Positions 29,079 through 38,469 of a stretch of 64,000 bases of DNA are shown piece by piece. Under the pieces are notes generated by a model. The model saw nothing but the letters and a program-made list of their open reading frames with translations. It searched no databases and was not told the origin of the DNA. The stretch comes from Campylobacter sputorum (lineage in GTDB: Bacteria > Campylobacterota > Campylobacteria > Campylobacterales > Campylobacteraceae). Where the stretch lies: contig NZ_CP019685.1 of assembly GCF_002220775.1 (NCBI RefSeq), positions 620,001 to 684,000 on the forward strand, read 5' to 3'. Position 1 is the first letter of the stretch. Each line of letters opens with the position of its first letter. A program made the position numbers and the translations under genes.

Positions 29079-31001
29079 GTGGCGATAATCGACATTATAG
29101 ATGGAAGTAAAAAATTTGGTTCAAAAGTTATTTTAGATGCGATAAATTTTAGTATAAATGATAAAGAAAGAATAGCAATAATAGGTAAAAATGGTGGCGG
29201 AAAATCCACGCTTATGAAAATATTGTGTTCTATTTACAGCCTTGATGATGGTAGAGTTATAACGCAAAATGGTGTGAATATACAGATGTTTTCTCAAAAT
29301 CCATCTTTTGATGAAAATATGAGCATAAAAGAGGTTTTAAAAAAAGAGTTAGATGAAATTTTTGAAGCTAGGAAAGAGTATGAAAAAACCTTACATCTAA
29401 TATCAGAAAATACAAATAATAAAGAATTTTTAGCAACTGCTGATAAGCTTATGAAATTTATAGAAAGCAAAGATGGCTGGAATATAGAAAATAAAATTCA
29501 AAGAGTGCTTGAAAATTTTAAACTAAAAGAATTTGAAAATAGAGCTATAATGAGCCTAAGTGGCGGTGAGATAAGGCGTGCTGCACTTGGTGCATTGATA
29601 CTAAAAAAACCTGATGTAATGTTACTTGATGAACCTACAAATCATCTTGATGTTTATATGGTTAAATTTTTAGAAGATATGCTTCTTAACTCAAATCAAA
29701 CTATAGTATTTATCTCTCATGATAGATATTTTATAGATAAGGTTGCAACTAGGGTTGTGGAGATAGAAGATGGTAAAATCACAAGTTTTAGTGGTGGATA
29801 TAGTAATTATTTGATTAAAAAACAAGAAATGTTTGAATCTTTAGCAAAAACTCATGAAACTCTTTTAAAACAGCTAAAAAGCGAAGAAGAGTGGTTAAGA
29901 AGAGGTGTAAAAGCAAGATTAAAAAGAAATGAAGGTAGAAAACAGCGTGTTTTTGCTATGAGAGAAGAAGCAAAGAAAAACCCAAGTATAATACGAAAGG
30001 TTAAACTTGAGCTTCAAAGAGCTACTCAAAATTTTAGTCAAAGTTCTAGTCAAAACCGCAAAAAAATGCTTTTTGAATGCAAAAATATCTCAAAAACTCT
30101 TGGCGGAAAAAAACTTATAGATGATTTTAGTACTAGAGTTTTACAAGGCGAGAGAATAGGTATAGTTGGTAGAAATGGAAGCGGCAAAAGCACACTTTTA
30201 AAACTGCTTTTAGGAGAAATTGAGCTAGATAGTGGAGAAATAAAAAGAGGAGATATAAATATAGGATATTTTGATCAAACTAGGCGAAATATAGATGAAG
30301 ATAAAAGTTTGATAGAAAATTTTTGTCCAAATGGTGGCGATCACATAATGGTAAAGGGTCGTTTTATGCATGTTTTTGGATATCTTAAAAATTTTTTATT
30401 TCAATTTTTAGATCAACCAGTTAGCACATTAAGTGGTGGAGAAAAAAACCGCTTAGCACTAGCTAAACTTTTCACAAAAGAATACGAATGTTTAATCCTT
30501 GATGAGCCTACAAACGATCTTGATATTGCTACCATAAATATACTTGAAGATTATTTACTAAACTTTAGTGGTGCTGTTATAATAGTAAGTCATGATAGAT
30601 ATTTTGTAGATAAGTTGTCAACTAAGCTTTGGGTTTTTGAAGATGGCGTTATAAATCAAACTCATATGGCTTATAGTGAGTATTTAGAATATGAAGATGA
30701 GTTAAAAGAGATAGATGAAATTTCATCAAATTTACAAAACGAAGAGATAAAACAAAAGCAAAAATCAAACGCAATCAAGCTTAGCTATAAACAAAATAAA
30801 ATTTTAGAAGAACATCCTGCTTTGATAGAAAATATAGAAAACAAGATAAAAGAGCTAAATCACGCACTATCTACACCTCAAATTTATCAAGAAATAGGGC
30901 TTGAAAAACTATATCATGAGCTTGAAGATTATAAAAAACAGCTTGAAAAACTAGAAAATGAGTATTTTGAAGTTTTAGAGTTTAAGGAAAGCTTATCTTG
31001 A
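29079..31001 (+). CDS. ABC-F family ATPase (Uup/EttA-like)
   Basis: A 640-residue soluble protein with two ABC domains and no membrane part. Walker A motifs are GKNGGGKSTL and GRNGSGKSTL. Signatures are SLSGGEIRRAALG and TLSGGEKNRLALA. Walker B regions are DEPTNHLDV and DEPTNDLDI. A charged linker lies between the domains (about 240-320), and a C-terminal coiled coil as in Uup covers about 540-640. ABC-F proteins act on the ribosome E site or in DNA branch handling rather than in transport. The start is GTG, and the stop overlaps the CN-hydrolase gene by four bases. Confidence 0.93.
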   Translation: MAIIDIIDGSKKFGSKVILDAINFSINDKERIAIIGKNGGGKSTLMKILCSIYSLDDGRVITQNGVNIQMFSQNPSFDENMSIKEVLKKELDEIFEARKEYEKTLHLISENTNNKEFLATADKLMKFIESKDGWNIENKIQRVLENFKLKEFENRAIMSLSGGEIRRAALGALILKKPDVMLLDEPTNHLDVYMVKFLEDMLLNSNQTIVFISHDRYFIDKVATRVVEIEDGKITSFSGGYSNYLIKKQEMFESLAKTHETLLKQLKSEEEWLRRGVKARLKRNEGRKQRVFAMREEAKKNPSIIRKVKLELQRATQNFSQSSSQNRKKMLFECKNISKTLGGKKLIDDFSTRVLQGERIGIVGRNGSGKSTLLKLLLGEIELDSGEIKRGDINIGYFDQTRRNIDEDKSLIENFCPNGGDHIMVKGRFMHVFGYLKNFLFQFLDQPVSTLSGGEKNRLALAKLFTKEYECLILDEPTNDLDIATINILEDYLLNFSGAVIIVSHDRYFVDKLSTKLWVFEDGVINQTHMAYSEYLEYEDELKEIDEISSNLQNEEIKQKQKSNAIKLSYKQNKILEEHPALIENIENKIKELNHALSTPQIYQEIGLEKLYHELEDYKKQLEKLENEYFEVLEFKESLS

Positions 31002-31801
31002 AAAAATTACGAATTTGCATAATTCAAACTGATATAATTATGGGTAAAAGTGATAAAAATTATCATAACATAGTTAATAAAATGCAACACGCTATAAAAG
31101 ATAGACCAGATGTCATAGTTTTGCCTGAAACGCTAAATTTAGGCTTTTTTCCAAAAGAAAATTTATATAATCTTGCCGATAAAAATGGCAAAAAATCAAA
31201 AGAAATTTTTGGAGAATTTGCTAAAAAATATAGTGTAAATATCGTAGCTGGGAGTGTTGTAAATTTAAAAAATAACAAAATTTATAATACAAATTATAGC
31301 TTTGATAGAAATGGAAATGTTATAAATGAGTATGACAAAATACACCTTTTTACTCCATCAAACGAGCATAATTACTTTGAGAATGGTGATAAAATAAGTT
31401 ATTTTTATATAGATGGCGTTAAATGCAGTTGTTTTATATGCTATGATTTGAGATTTCCAGAGATATTTAGAATAGCTGCTTTAAATGGCGTTAGTATAGT
31501 TTTTTTGCCAGCCCAGTGGCCTCTTAGTAGGAAAAATCATTTGCAAACATTGATAAAAGCAAGAGCTATAGAAAATCAGATTTTTATGTGTTCTTCATCT
31601 GCTTGCGGAAAGTTGGATAAGGTAATTTTAAGCGGACACTCAATGCTTGTAAATCCGCTTGGCGATGAACTTATGAGTTTTGATGAAAAAGAAAATATAC
31701 AAAGTTATGATATAAATTTAGATGAAATTTTATTAGTGAAAGAAAAAATGAATATATTAAATGATATTAAATTTAAAATCTATGATAAAAAATTATCATA
31801 G
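30998..31801 (+). CDS. Carbon-nitrogen hydrolase (nitrilase superfamily)
   Basis: A 267-residue nitrilase-fold amidase with a TTG start overlapping the ABC-F stop. The catalytic triad is present: glutamate in VLPETLNLGF, lysine in EYDKIHLF and cysteine in FICYDLRFPE. The fold closest by eye is the omega-amidase/Nit group (DLRFPE, RAIENQIFMCSSSACG). The natural amide is unknown. Confidence 0.9.
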   Translation: MKKLRICIIQTDIIMGKSDKNYHNIVNKMQHAIKDRPDVIVLPETLNLGFFPKENLYNLADKNGKKSKEIFGEFAKKYSVNIVAGSVVNLKNNKIYNTNYSFDRNGNVINEYDKIHLFTPSNEHNYFENGDKISYFYIDGVKCSCFICYDLRFPEIFRIAALNGVSIVFLPAQWPLSRKNHLQTLIKARAIENQIFMCSSSACGKLDKVILSGHSMLVNPLGDELMSFDEKENIQSYDINLDEILLVKEKMNILNDIKFKIYDKKLS

Positions 31802-31816
31802 ATTTATAAAATTAGA

Positions 31817-32386
31817 TTATTTTTCTACTGCTTCTATTTCGATATTTATATTTACTTTATCTCCAACCATTACAGATTGTTCGCCTACGCCAAAGTCGCT
31901 TCTTTTTATCTCGCCATCCAAAGAAAAGCCTATCATATTTTTACCATCTTTGTTTTTAGTAATTCCGCCAAAATCATAATTCAGAGTTATTGGTTTTGTA
32001 ACTCCTTTTACTGTCATATCTCCTTTAATTTTCCCCTCACTTTCATCGCCTGGGATAAATTCTTTCATAACAAATTTCATTTCTGGGAATTTTTGTGCAT
32101 CAAAAAAATCAGCTGTTCTTAAGTGATTATCTCTTTTTTCTATACCTGTATTTACAGATGCTACTTTTATAATTGATTCAATTTTATTTGGATATTTTTT
32201 ATTTTCATCGAAGTCTATAATAGATGTATGATCTGTAAAAAATCCTTTTACATTTGAAACTTGCATATGTTTGATTTTAAAGCCTATAGATGAGTGAGCA
32301 TTATCAACATTGTATTCTGCACCAATTAATGCAGAACCTGCAAATAAAGAAGTAGCAGTTGCAAAAGCTATGATTGTTTCTTTCAT
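31817..32386 (-). CDS. YceI family periplasmic lipid-binding protein
   Basis: A 189-residue protein with a signal peptide ending near residue 23 (ATSLFAGSALIGA), then the YceI beta-barrel. Marks are YNVDNAHSSIGFKIKHMQVS, FFDAQKFPEMKFV, GDMTVKGVTKPI and RSDFGVGEQSVMVGD. The family binds polyisoprenoids such as quinone-like lipids in a deep pocket. It is a single gene, with its promoter region shared divergently with the DJ-1-like gene. Confidence 0.95.
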   Translation of the reverse strand: MKETIIAFATATSLFAGSALIGAEYNVDNAHSSIGFKIKHMQVSNVKGFFTDHTSIIDFDENKKYPNKIESIIKVASVNTGIEKRDNHLRTADFFDAQKFPEMKFVMKEFIPGDESEGKIKGDMTVKGVTKPITLNYDFGGITKNKDGKNMIGFSLDGEIKRSDFGVGEQSVMVGDKVNINIEIEAVEK

Positions 32387-32520
32387 TTTAGTCCTTTATA
32401 ATAAATTTTATTAATGATATAAAATTATTATAAACAAAAATTAATTTTTATATAAATAATCTATCATTTTATTACAAATTCAAATAAATTTATATAGAAT
32501 GTATATAAAAAAGGATTTTT

Positions 32521-33018
32521 ATGAAAGTAGCAATTATCATGTATGATAAGATGAGTTTACTCTCTTTTTCTCAAATTTATGAGTTTTTTAAGAGAGCAGA
32601 TATAGCTTCTTTGAGTGTTGATTGTTGTGCTTTAAAATATGAGATAATAGACGAGTTTGGATTAAAAATATTGCCAGATATTCACTCTGAGTCCCTAGAT
32701 GGATATGATATAGTTACCGTTCCTAGCGGTATTGGTGCTATGTCTTTAAGATATGATGATATTTTTTTAGCGTGGATAAGAAGTGCTAGAAAAGCTAATT
32801 TGAAAATTTCTTGTGATATGGGTGCATTTATATTTGGTGCTGCAAGAATGCTTGAAAATAAACAAGTATGTATAAGAGCAGGGTATATGAATGCTTTAAA
32901 GGAGTATTGTAATCCAAGCGATGGAAATGATTGTTTTTGTGAGGATGTATTTTCTTTTAGTGAATTTAATGATGATGTTATGTTTAAGCTTGAAAATTGC
33001 TTGTCTAAATTAATTTAA
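32521..33018 (+). CDS. DJ-1/PfpI-like protein with a displaced active-site cysteine
   Basis: A 165-residue protein with the DJ-1/PfpI fold: the first strand KVAIIMYDKMSLLSF, then GYDIVTVPSGIGAMSL, then the nucleophile elbow region KISCDMGAFIFGAARML. In most relatives the elbow reads V-C-T/S-G-A with cysteine two residues before the glycine. Here that place is D99, and C98 is one residue earlier. The protein is also shorter than the usual 180-200 residues. It may be non-catalytic or use the shifted cysteine. The RBS AAAGGATTTTT fits the ATG. It precedes the tRNA-Leu gene, which runs the other way. Confidence 0.7.
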   Translation: MKVAIIMYDKMSLLSFSQIYEFFKRADIASLSVDCCALKYEIIDEFGLKILPDIHSESLDGYDIVTVPSGIGAMSLRYDDIFLAWIRSARKANLKISCDMGAFIFGAARMLENKQVCIRAGYMNALKEYCNPSDGNDCFCEDVFSFSEFNDDVMFKLENCLSKLI

Positions 33019-33027
33019 AGTTAAAAA

Positions 33028-33114
33028 TGGTGCCCGAGGTCGGACTCGAACCGACACAAGGTTACCCTTACTAGATTTTGAGTCTAGCGCGTCTACCAGT
33101 TTCACCACTCGGGC
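33028..33114 (-). tRNA. tRNA-Leu (anticodon CAA)
   Basis: The minus strand folds into a complete 87-nt class II tRNA. The acceptor stem is GCCCGAG/CTCGGGC, the anticodon stem is CTAGA/TCTAG with loop CTCAAAA (CAA at 34-36), and it has a long variable arm, a T-arm with GGTTCGAGTCC, discriminator A and encoded CCA. It reads UUG codons. Confidence 0.96.
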
Positions 33115-33168
33115 TTTTTTAAAGTAAATTATGATTTTACTTTAAAAGATATAAAAGTTTGTTTAAAT

Positions 33169-33909
33169 TTATAAAATTTCAAATAAATATTCTTCTTTAT
33201 GTTTAATTTTTTTGATATCTATTAGTTGTAAGTTTTGGAAATTTATCTTACCTAGCTCATTTAGATTTTGTAAATTCGCTATAGCAATTTGTCTTAGAAC
33301 TTCTCCCCTATAATGCTTTGCAAAATGGCTTACAACTTTGCCATTTTTTATAAATTTAAATGTAACATAAGGTTGTTTTATAGTATAAAAATTTTCATAA
33401 AAACTAGCTCTAAGGTCTATTATTTCGCTATTTTCTAAAAATTTATCTATTGATGGTGAAAATTCTTCGTTGTAAAATTTTTCAACTCTAAAATCTCCTA
33501 TCTTTTCGCCTTGTTTTATTTTGTAGTTTGGTATCTCATCTCCGAGTTTTATAAATCCAAACAAATTTGAAAAAACAAAGACATTTTCATCTATGTATTT
33601 TTGGCATTTTTTATCTAAATTTTTGTATCTTAATGCGTCGTAAGCAACACCACTATATCTTAAAACCGCTTTTATGACGCCTTGTTTATAGATGTCATTT
33701 TTTAACTGATTTATATCATCAAGTTTTTTTAAACCAAACATTTTTGATAATTTTTCATCACTAGCAGTATTTATAAATTCGCTATATTTGTCTATGACAA
33801 ATTTTCTCTTATCAAAAAGTTCTTCAAATATAAAAGACTTTTTGCTTATAAATTTTTGTTTAGATAGTGTCGTTTTGGTTTCGCTTGGCGAAAACAGAAT
33901 TTTTATCAT
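33169..33909 (-). CDS. yaaA: YaaA family peroxide stress protein (UPF0246)
   Basis: A 246-residue protein beginning MIKILFSPSETKTTL, the family signature (ILFSPSE..K). It also has RYSGVAYDALRYKNLD, FSNLFGFIKLGDEIP and the C-terminal HFAKHYRGEVLRQI. In E. coli YaaA limits intracellular free iron and DNA damage under peroxide stress, by binding DNA or handling iron. It lies upstream of tRNA-Leu in the same direction with a weak AT-rich hairpin between (about 33120-33144). Confidence 0.9.
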   Translation of the reverse strand: MIKILFSPSETKTTLSKQKFISKKSFIFEELFDKRKFVIDKYSEFINTASDEKLSKMFGLKKLDDINQLKNDIYKQGVIKAVLRYSGVAYDALRYKNLDKKCQKYIDENVFVFSNLFGFIKLGDEIPNYKIKQGEKIGDFRVEKFYNEEFSPSIDKFLENSEIIDLRASFYENFYTIKQPYVTFKFIKNGKVVSHFAKHYRGEVLRQIAIANLQNLNELGKINFQNLQLIDIKKIKHKEEYLFEIL

Positions 33910-33983
33910 GGCTTGTCCTTTGAAGTTATTATATCAAAATAAATTTTTTAAAATTTATGTCGATATAAAAAAAGTGAAAATAT

Positions 33984-34002
33984 TTTGGAACTAAAATTGC
34001 TT
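33984..34002 (+). promoter_or_regulatory. Sigma54 (RpoN) promoter of flgL
   Basis: TTTGGAACTAAAATTGCTT has the GG of the -24 element at 33987-33988 and the GC of the -12 element at 33999-34000, exactly 12 bases apart, in the TTGGAAC-N4-TTGCTT form known for Campylobacter flagellar genes. Transcription would start near 34012, with the flgL ATG at 34037 after AAGGATG. FlgRS-activated sigma54 control of hook-filament junction genes is established in C. jejuni. Confidence 0.85.
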
Positions 34003-34036
34003 AACTTATATTAAGTTGTGTTTACAAGGATGAAAT

Positions 34037-36163
34037 ATGAGAATTACAAATCAATTAACAAATACAGAAGTGCTAAGAAACTATCAAAATAGCGCTAGTG
34101 CGATAAATAAATTTAACGCTAAATTAACAAGTGGCTTAGAGATACAAAATTCATACGATGATAGTAGTGTTTATGTTGATGGCGTTAGACTTGATTATGA
34201 AATTTCAACTATAGATCAAGTTTCTGAGGCGGCGAAAAAGGCCATTCATTACTCAAAAAATTCGGATAAAGCTCTTCAGGAATTTGTAAAACAGCTAGAA
34301 AATTTTAAAGTAAAACTTATACAAGCTGGAAACGAATCACATTCTTCCACTTCGCTTGGTGCTTTAGCAGATGAGCTTCAAGGCATCAAAAATTTCCTTG
34401 TTGATATAGCAAATACATCAATAAATGGTCAGTATCTATTTTCAGGTTCAAGTGTAACAACAAAACCAATTGGTCAAAATAATGCATATATGGGAAATAA
34501 TGAAGAGGTAAAAGCAGTTGTTGGCTCTCATACAACCCTAGCTTACAATATACCAGGAGAAACTATCTTTTATGGAACAGATAGTGATTATTCTAAACAT
34601 ATCACAACAAACATTAAACTTACTGATAAAAGCGACGATGAAAATATAAAACATTTAACAGCAGACAGTAAAATAATGCATTTGATTGGAAAAGATTATA
34701 AAGTAGATAGGAAGCTAGAAACTGTCATGGATTTTACAGATAAAAATAAATATCAAAATACTGTTTTTTATCTTCAAGGTGTAAAGCCAAACAATGAGAG
34801 TTTTAATGCAAAATTTGAAATGACTTCAGATTCTAGTATGCAAGATTTGATGGATAAGATAGGCGAAGAGTTTGGTAATACTAAAAATAACAAAGTAGTA
34901 GATGTTTATTTAAATAAAGATGGTCAGATAAATATTGTTGATTTGAAAAAGGGAAACCAAGCGATTGATTTTTATATGGTAGCAGCTACGCAGCAAAGCG
35001 ATGATGTAAATGTTATACCAGCTGGAACTAGCGGAATAGCTGGTAATGCAAACACATTAGAAGAATTAGAGCAGTTAAAAAACGATCCTAAAAATAATCT
35101 TTTAATAACAGAGTTTATAACCAGTAATTATACAGATAGTACTGGGGCTAAAACAAATGCTTTTGATTACGATAAAGTTAGATTTCAAAATAATGGGAGC
35201 CATGTTACTGGAACTATATCTCAAACTTTAAACTCAGATAGTAGCTTTGCAAAAGATACAACCAAACTTAGTGAAGTTGCAGCAGGAGAGATGGTTGGTT
35301 CAAAATTAGAAATGAAAGTTAGTTCAAAATCTGGTAAAGAATATACCATAACGCTTGATTTTACAGATAAAGATAATGCAAAGGTAAATTTTAAAGGAGA
35401 TGGAATTGACAATACAACTCCTATTTATCATGGGGAGTGGAAAAATAACAAATTACCAAAAAATTTTGGAGATTTGCAAGGAATGCAAACTTCAGTAGGA
35501 GAAGTAACATTTAAACAACTAAACGACATTATAGCAATGGCTGTTAGTGATAATATACCAGCTGATGGGGCTACATTTGATGAATACAATAAAGCTATAG
35601 ATAATACAAAAGGTAGCGTTGAGGTTAGTATGGATTATAAAGGTAGAATCGATATAAAAGATATGACAGATGCTACAAGTAAAATAAAATTAAGCTTGTA
35701 TGATCCAAATGGTGGAAATTTTACAGCAGTTGGAACAACTACTAAGGGTCCAAATTTTACATTTTCAGCAAATAATGCAATTACTATAGATGAACCAAGT
35801 AATGATATATTTAATGATTTAGATGAGATGATAAAGGCTGTTAGATTTGGTTATTATAGATCAGACACTAATAGTGAAGATCCTAGAAATGCTGGAATTC
35901 AAGGAGCTTTAAAAAGGATAGATCATATAAGTGATCATGTTATAAAAAGTCAAACAAAATTAGGTTCTATGACAAACTCACTTGAAGCAACTGAAACTAG
36001 AGCTAAATTTATGAAAGTGAATGTTTCTGATATAAAAAATGAGCTAATAGGTGCTGATTATGCTGAAACATATCTTAAAATGACACAACATATACTTTCT
36101 TATCAAGCAATGCTTCAAGCAAGTGCAAAGATACAACAACTTAGTTTGTTAAATTATATGTAA
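34037..36163 (+). CDS. flgL: Flagellar hook-filament junction protein FlgL
   Basis: A 708-residue HAP3 with flagellin-like coiled-coil ends: N-terminal MRITNQLTNTEVLRNYQNSA and C-terminal YLKMTQHILSYQAMLQASAK. A long variable middle (about 170-600) forms the exposed domain. Epsilonproteobacterial FlgL proteins are much longer than the 300 residues of E. coli, and this one is in the usual range. NTSINGQYLFSGS (about 130) is typical. It is driven by its own sigma54 promoter and followed by ftsK, the order I recall from C. jejuni. Confidence 0.95.
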   Translation: MRITNQLTNTEVLRNYQNSASAINKFNAKLTSGLEIQNSYDDSSVYVDGVRLDYEISTIDQVSEAAKKAIHYSKNSDKALQEFVKQLENFKVKLIQAGNESHSSTSLGALADELQGIKNFLVDIANTSINGQYLFSGSSVTTKPIGQNNAYMGNNEEVKAVVGSHTTLAYNIPGETIFYGTDSDYSKHITTNIKLTDKSDDENIKHLTADSKIMHLIGKDYKVDRKLETVMDFTDKNKYQNTVFYLQGVKPNNESFNAKFEMTSDSSMQDLMDKIGEEFGNTKNNKVVDVYLNKDGQINIVDLKKGNQAIDFYMVAATQQSDDVNVIPAGTSGIAGNANTLEELEQLKNDPKNNLLITEFITSNYTDSTGAKTNAFDYDKVRFQNNGSHVTGTISQTLNSDSSFAKDTTKLSEVAAGEMVGSKLEMKVSSKSGKEYTITLDFTDKDNAKVNFKGDGIDNTTPIYHGEWKNNKLPKNFGDLQGMQTSVGEVTFKQLNDIIAMAVSDNIPADGATFDEYNKAIDNTKGSVEVSMDYKGRIDIKDMTDATSKIKLSLYDPNGGNFTAVGTTTKGPNFTFSANNAITIDEPSNDIFNDLDEMIKAVRFGYYRSDTNSEDPRNAGIQGALKRIDHISDHVIKSQTKLGSMTNSLEATETRAKFMKVNVSDIKNELIGADYAETYLKMTQHILSYQAMLQASAKIQQLSLLNYM

Positions 36164-36202
36164 TGAAAAATTTGTTATAATCCATCTTTTATTAAAAAAG
36201 GA

Positions 36203-38377
36203 TTGATTATTTTAAGAGAGAGTATATTAACTTTTGTAGTTTGTTTTTTGATATTTTTTGGCGTAGCTACGATATTGCCAGATTCTTCATTCGTTGGGAT
36301 ATTTGGCAATATTATCGGTAAATACAACTATAAGCTTTTTGGACTAATTTGTTATATATATCCATTTTTACTTATAGTGCTTGCTATATATTTTCGTAAA
36401 AATTTTAAAGGTTTTAATCTTAGGTTTGCTGAGCTTATTATAGGTATTTTGTTGCTTTTTTTCTCATTTTTACTTTTTCAAGGCAATTTCATAAAAGATC
36501 CTTATAAAGTAGGCGTGATAGGATATTATTCTATGCTTGGACTTAGAGATTTTATTGGAACTATAGGCGGAATTGTATTTAATTTGATGATATTTATAAT
36601 ATCTCTTGTTCTTATTTTTGAAGAAAATATAGTAGTGATATTTAAAAATGCTTTTATAGAGCCTGTTAAAAATTTAAAACAAGAAACTAAGCCTAGAAAT
36701 ATTTCAGCAGTTCAAAACAACTCTTTTGAACAAAACTATGATAAAAATAGCAATAAAAATTCATACGAAGAAGAAAATATAGAAGTTTGTAAAGAAGAAG
36801 TTTTAGAAGATATAGAAGAAAAAAATGTAGAGATAAAACAAGAAAAAACTCAAGATAAAGAGATTAAAGAAACTCCTAAAACTATAAAAAATGTAGAACT
36901 TGTAAATGAAGTAGCTGAAAACAAAAAGCTTCTTGATGAGCTTGAAAAAGGTAAGATAGAAAAACCAAATGATTTCTCTTTGCCTCCGCTTAGTTTTTTA
37001 AAAGATCCTCCTAAAAAAACTCAAAGTATAAATGAAGCAGAAATAGATAGTAAAATTTCAGATCTTTTAGATAAATTAAAAAGATTTAAGATAGATGGAG
37101 ATGTTGTTAGAACATATACTGGTCCCGTAGTTACAACTTTTGAGTTTAAGCCAGCTGCACATATAAAAGTTAGTAAAATTTTAACACTCCAAGATGATTT
37201 AGCAATGGCACTTATGGCAAAAACTATCCGTATACAAGCCCCAATTCCTGGTAAAGATGTAGTTGGTATAGAAATTCCAAACAGAGACATACAAACTATA
37301 TATTTAAAGGAAATTTTGCAAAGCGATATATTTAAAAATGCATCAAGTCCTCTTACTATCGCACTTGGAAAAGATATAGTAGGAGATCCTTTTATAACCG
37401 ATCTTAAGAAACTTCCTCATTTGCTTATAGCAGGGACAACAGGAAGTGGAAAAAGTGTTGGTATAAATGCTATGCTTCTTAGTCTGCTTTATAGAAATAG
37501 TCCTAAAACTTTACGCCTTATAATGATAGATCCAAAAATGCTTGAATTTTCTATCTACAATGACATACCTCATCTTTTAACGCCTGTGATAACTCAAGCA
37601 AAACAAGCTATTACGGCTTTAGCAAATTTAGTAAATGAGATGGAAAGAAGATATAAGATTATGAGTCATACAAGGACTAAAAATATAGAAAATTATAATG
37701 AAAAGATTAAAAAATCAGGCGGTGAAACCTTTCCTTATATAGTTGTTATTATTGATGAACTTGCTGATTTAATGATGACAAGCGGTAAAGATGTGGAGTT
37801 TTATATAGGCAGGCTTGCTCAAATGGCAAGAGCAAGTGGAATTCATCTCATAGTTGCAACACAAAGACCAAGTGTAGATGTTGTTACTGGGCTTATAAAG
37901 GCAAATTTACCATCTCGTGTAAGTTATAGAGTAGGGCAAAAAATAGATAGTAAAGTTATACTTGATCAAATGGGTGCTGAGAGTTTGCTTGGTAGAGGCG
38001 ATATGCTATTTACTCCTCCATCAAGCACTGGACTTATAAGGCTTCATGCACCTTTTGCTAGCGAAGAAGAGATAGAAAAGATAGTTGAGTTTTTAAAATC
38101 ACAAGAAGAGGTTGTTTATGATGATAAATTTTTAAAAGATAGCGATGATAACTCTTCTAACTCTTCAAGTGGATCGGGGGTTGTAGATGGAGAACTTGAT
38201 GAACTATATGAAGAGGCAAAAAATATAGTTTTAAGCGAAGAAAAAACTTCTATTAGTTATATACAAAGAAGGCTTAGGATAGGCTATAATAGAGCTGCAA
38301 CTATAGTAGAACAGCTTGAAAATATGGGGGTTTTAACCGAACCAAACGCCAAAGGTCAAAGAGATATAGTTAAATAA
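36203..38377 (+). CDS. ftsK: DNA translocase FtsK
   Basis: A 724-residue septal DNA pump. Four N-terminal membrane helices (about 8-150) are followed by a charged linker rich in K and E (170-270). The RecA-like motor has Walker A AGTTGSGKSVGIN and Walker B YIVVIIDELADLMM, with ATQRPSVDVVTG following. The C-terminal gamma winged-helix (ISYIQRRLRIGYNRAATIVE) reads KOPS-like sequences to give direction. It segregates chromosome ends at division with XerH-type recombinases. The TTG start is supported by AAAAAAGGA. Confidence 0.96.
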   Translation: MIILRESILTFVVCFLIFFGVATILPDSSFVGIFGNIIGKYNYKLFGLICYIYPFLLIVLAIYFRKNFKGFNLRFAELIIGILLLFFSFLLFQGNFIKDPYKVGVIGYYSMLGLRDFIGTIGGIVFNLMIFIISLVLIFEENIVVIFKNAFIEPVKNLKQETKPRNISAVQNNSFEQNYDKNSNKNSYEEENIEVCKEEVLEDIEEKNVEIKQEKTQDKEIKETPKTIKNVELVNEVAENKKLLDELEKGKIEKPNDFSLPPLSFLKDPPKKTQSINEAEIDSKISDLLDKLKRFKIDGDVVRTYTGPVVTTFEFKPAAHIKVSKILTLQDDLAMALMAKTIRIQAPIPGKDVVGIEIPNRDIQTIYLKEILQSDIFKNASSPLTIALGKDIVGDPFITDLKKLPHLLIAGTTGSGKSVGINAMLLSLLYRNSPKTLRLIMIDPKMLEFSIYNDIPHLLTPVITQAKQAITALANLVNEMERRYKIMSHTRTKNIENYNEKIKKSGGETFPYIVVIIDELADLMMTSGKDVEFYIGRLAQMARASGIHLIVATQRPSVDVVTGLIKANLPSRVSYRVGQKIDSKVILDQMGAESLLGRGDMLFTPPSSTGLIRLHAPFASEEEIEKIVEFLKSQEEVVYDDKFLKDSDDNSSNSSSGSGVVDGELDELYEEAKNIVLSEEKTSISYIQRRLRIGYNRAATIVEQLENMGVLTEPNAKGQRDIVK

Positions 38378-38469
38378 TAATTCTTCAAAAATAAATCTAA
38401 TTTATAATTTATTTAAATTTATATATAATAAAACAACAATAAAAATTATATTGTATTAAGGAGATTGAT

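Noticed and set aside
33120-33144. Terminator between yaaA and tRNA-Leu
   Set aside because: AAAGTAAA/TTTTACTTT can pair, but it is purely AT and lacks a T-run in the leftward direction, so it is too weak to call.
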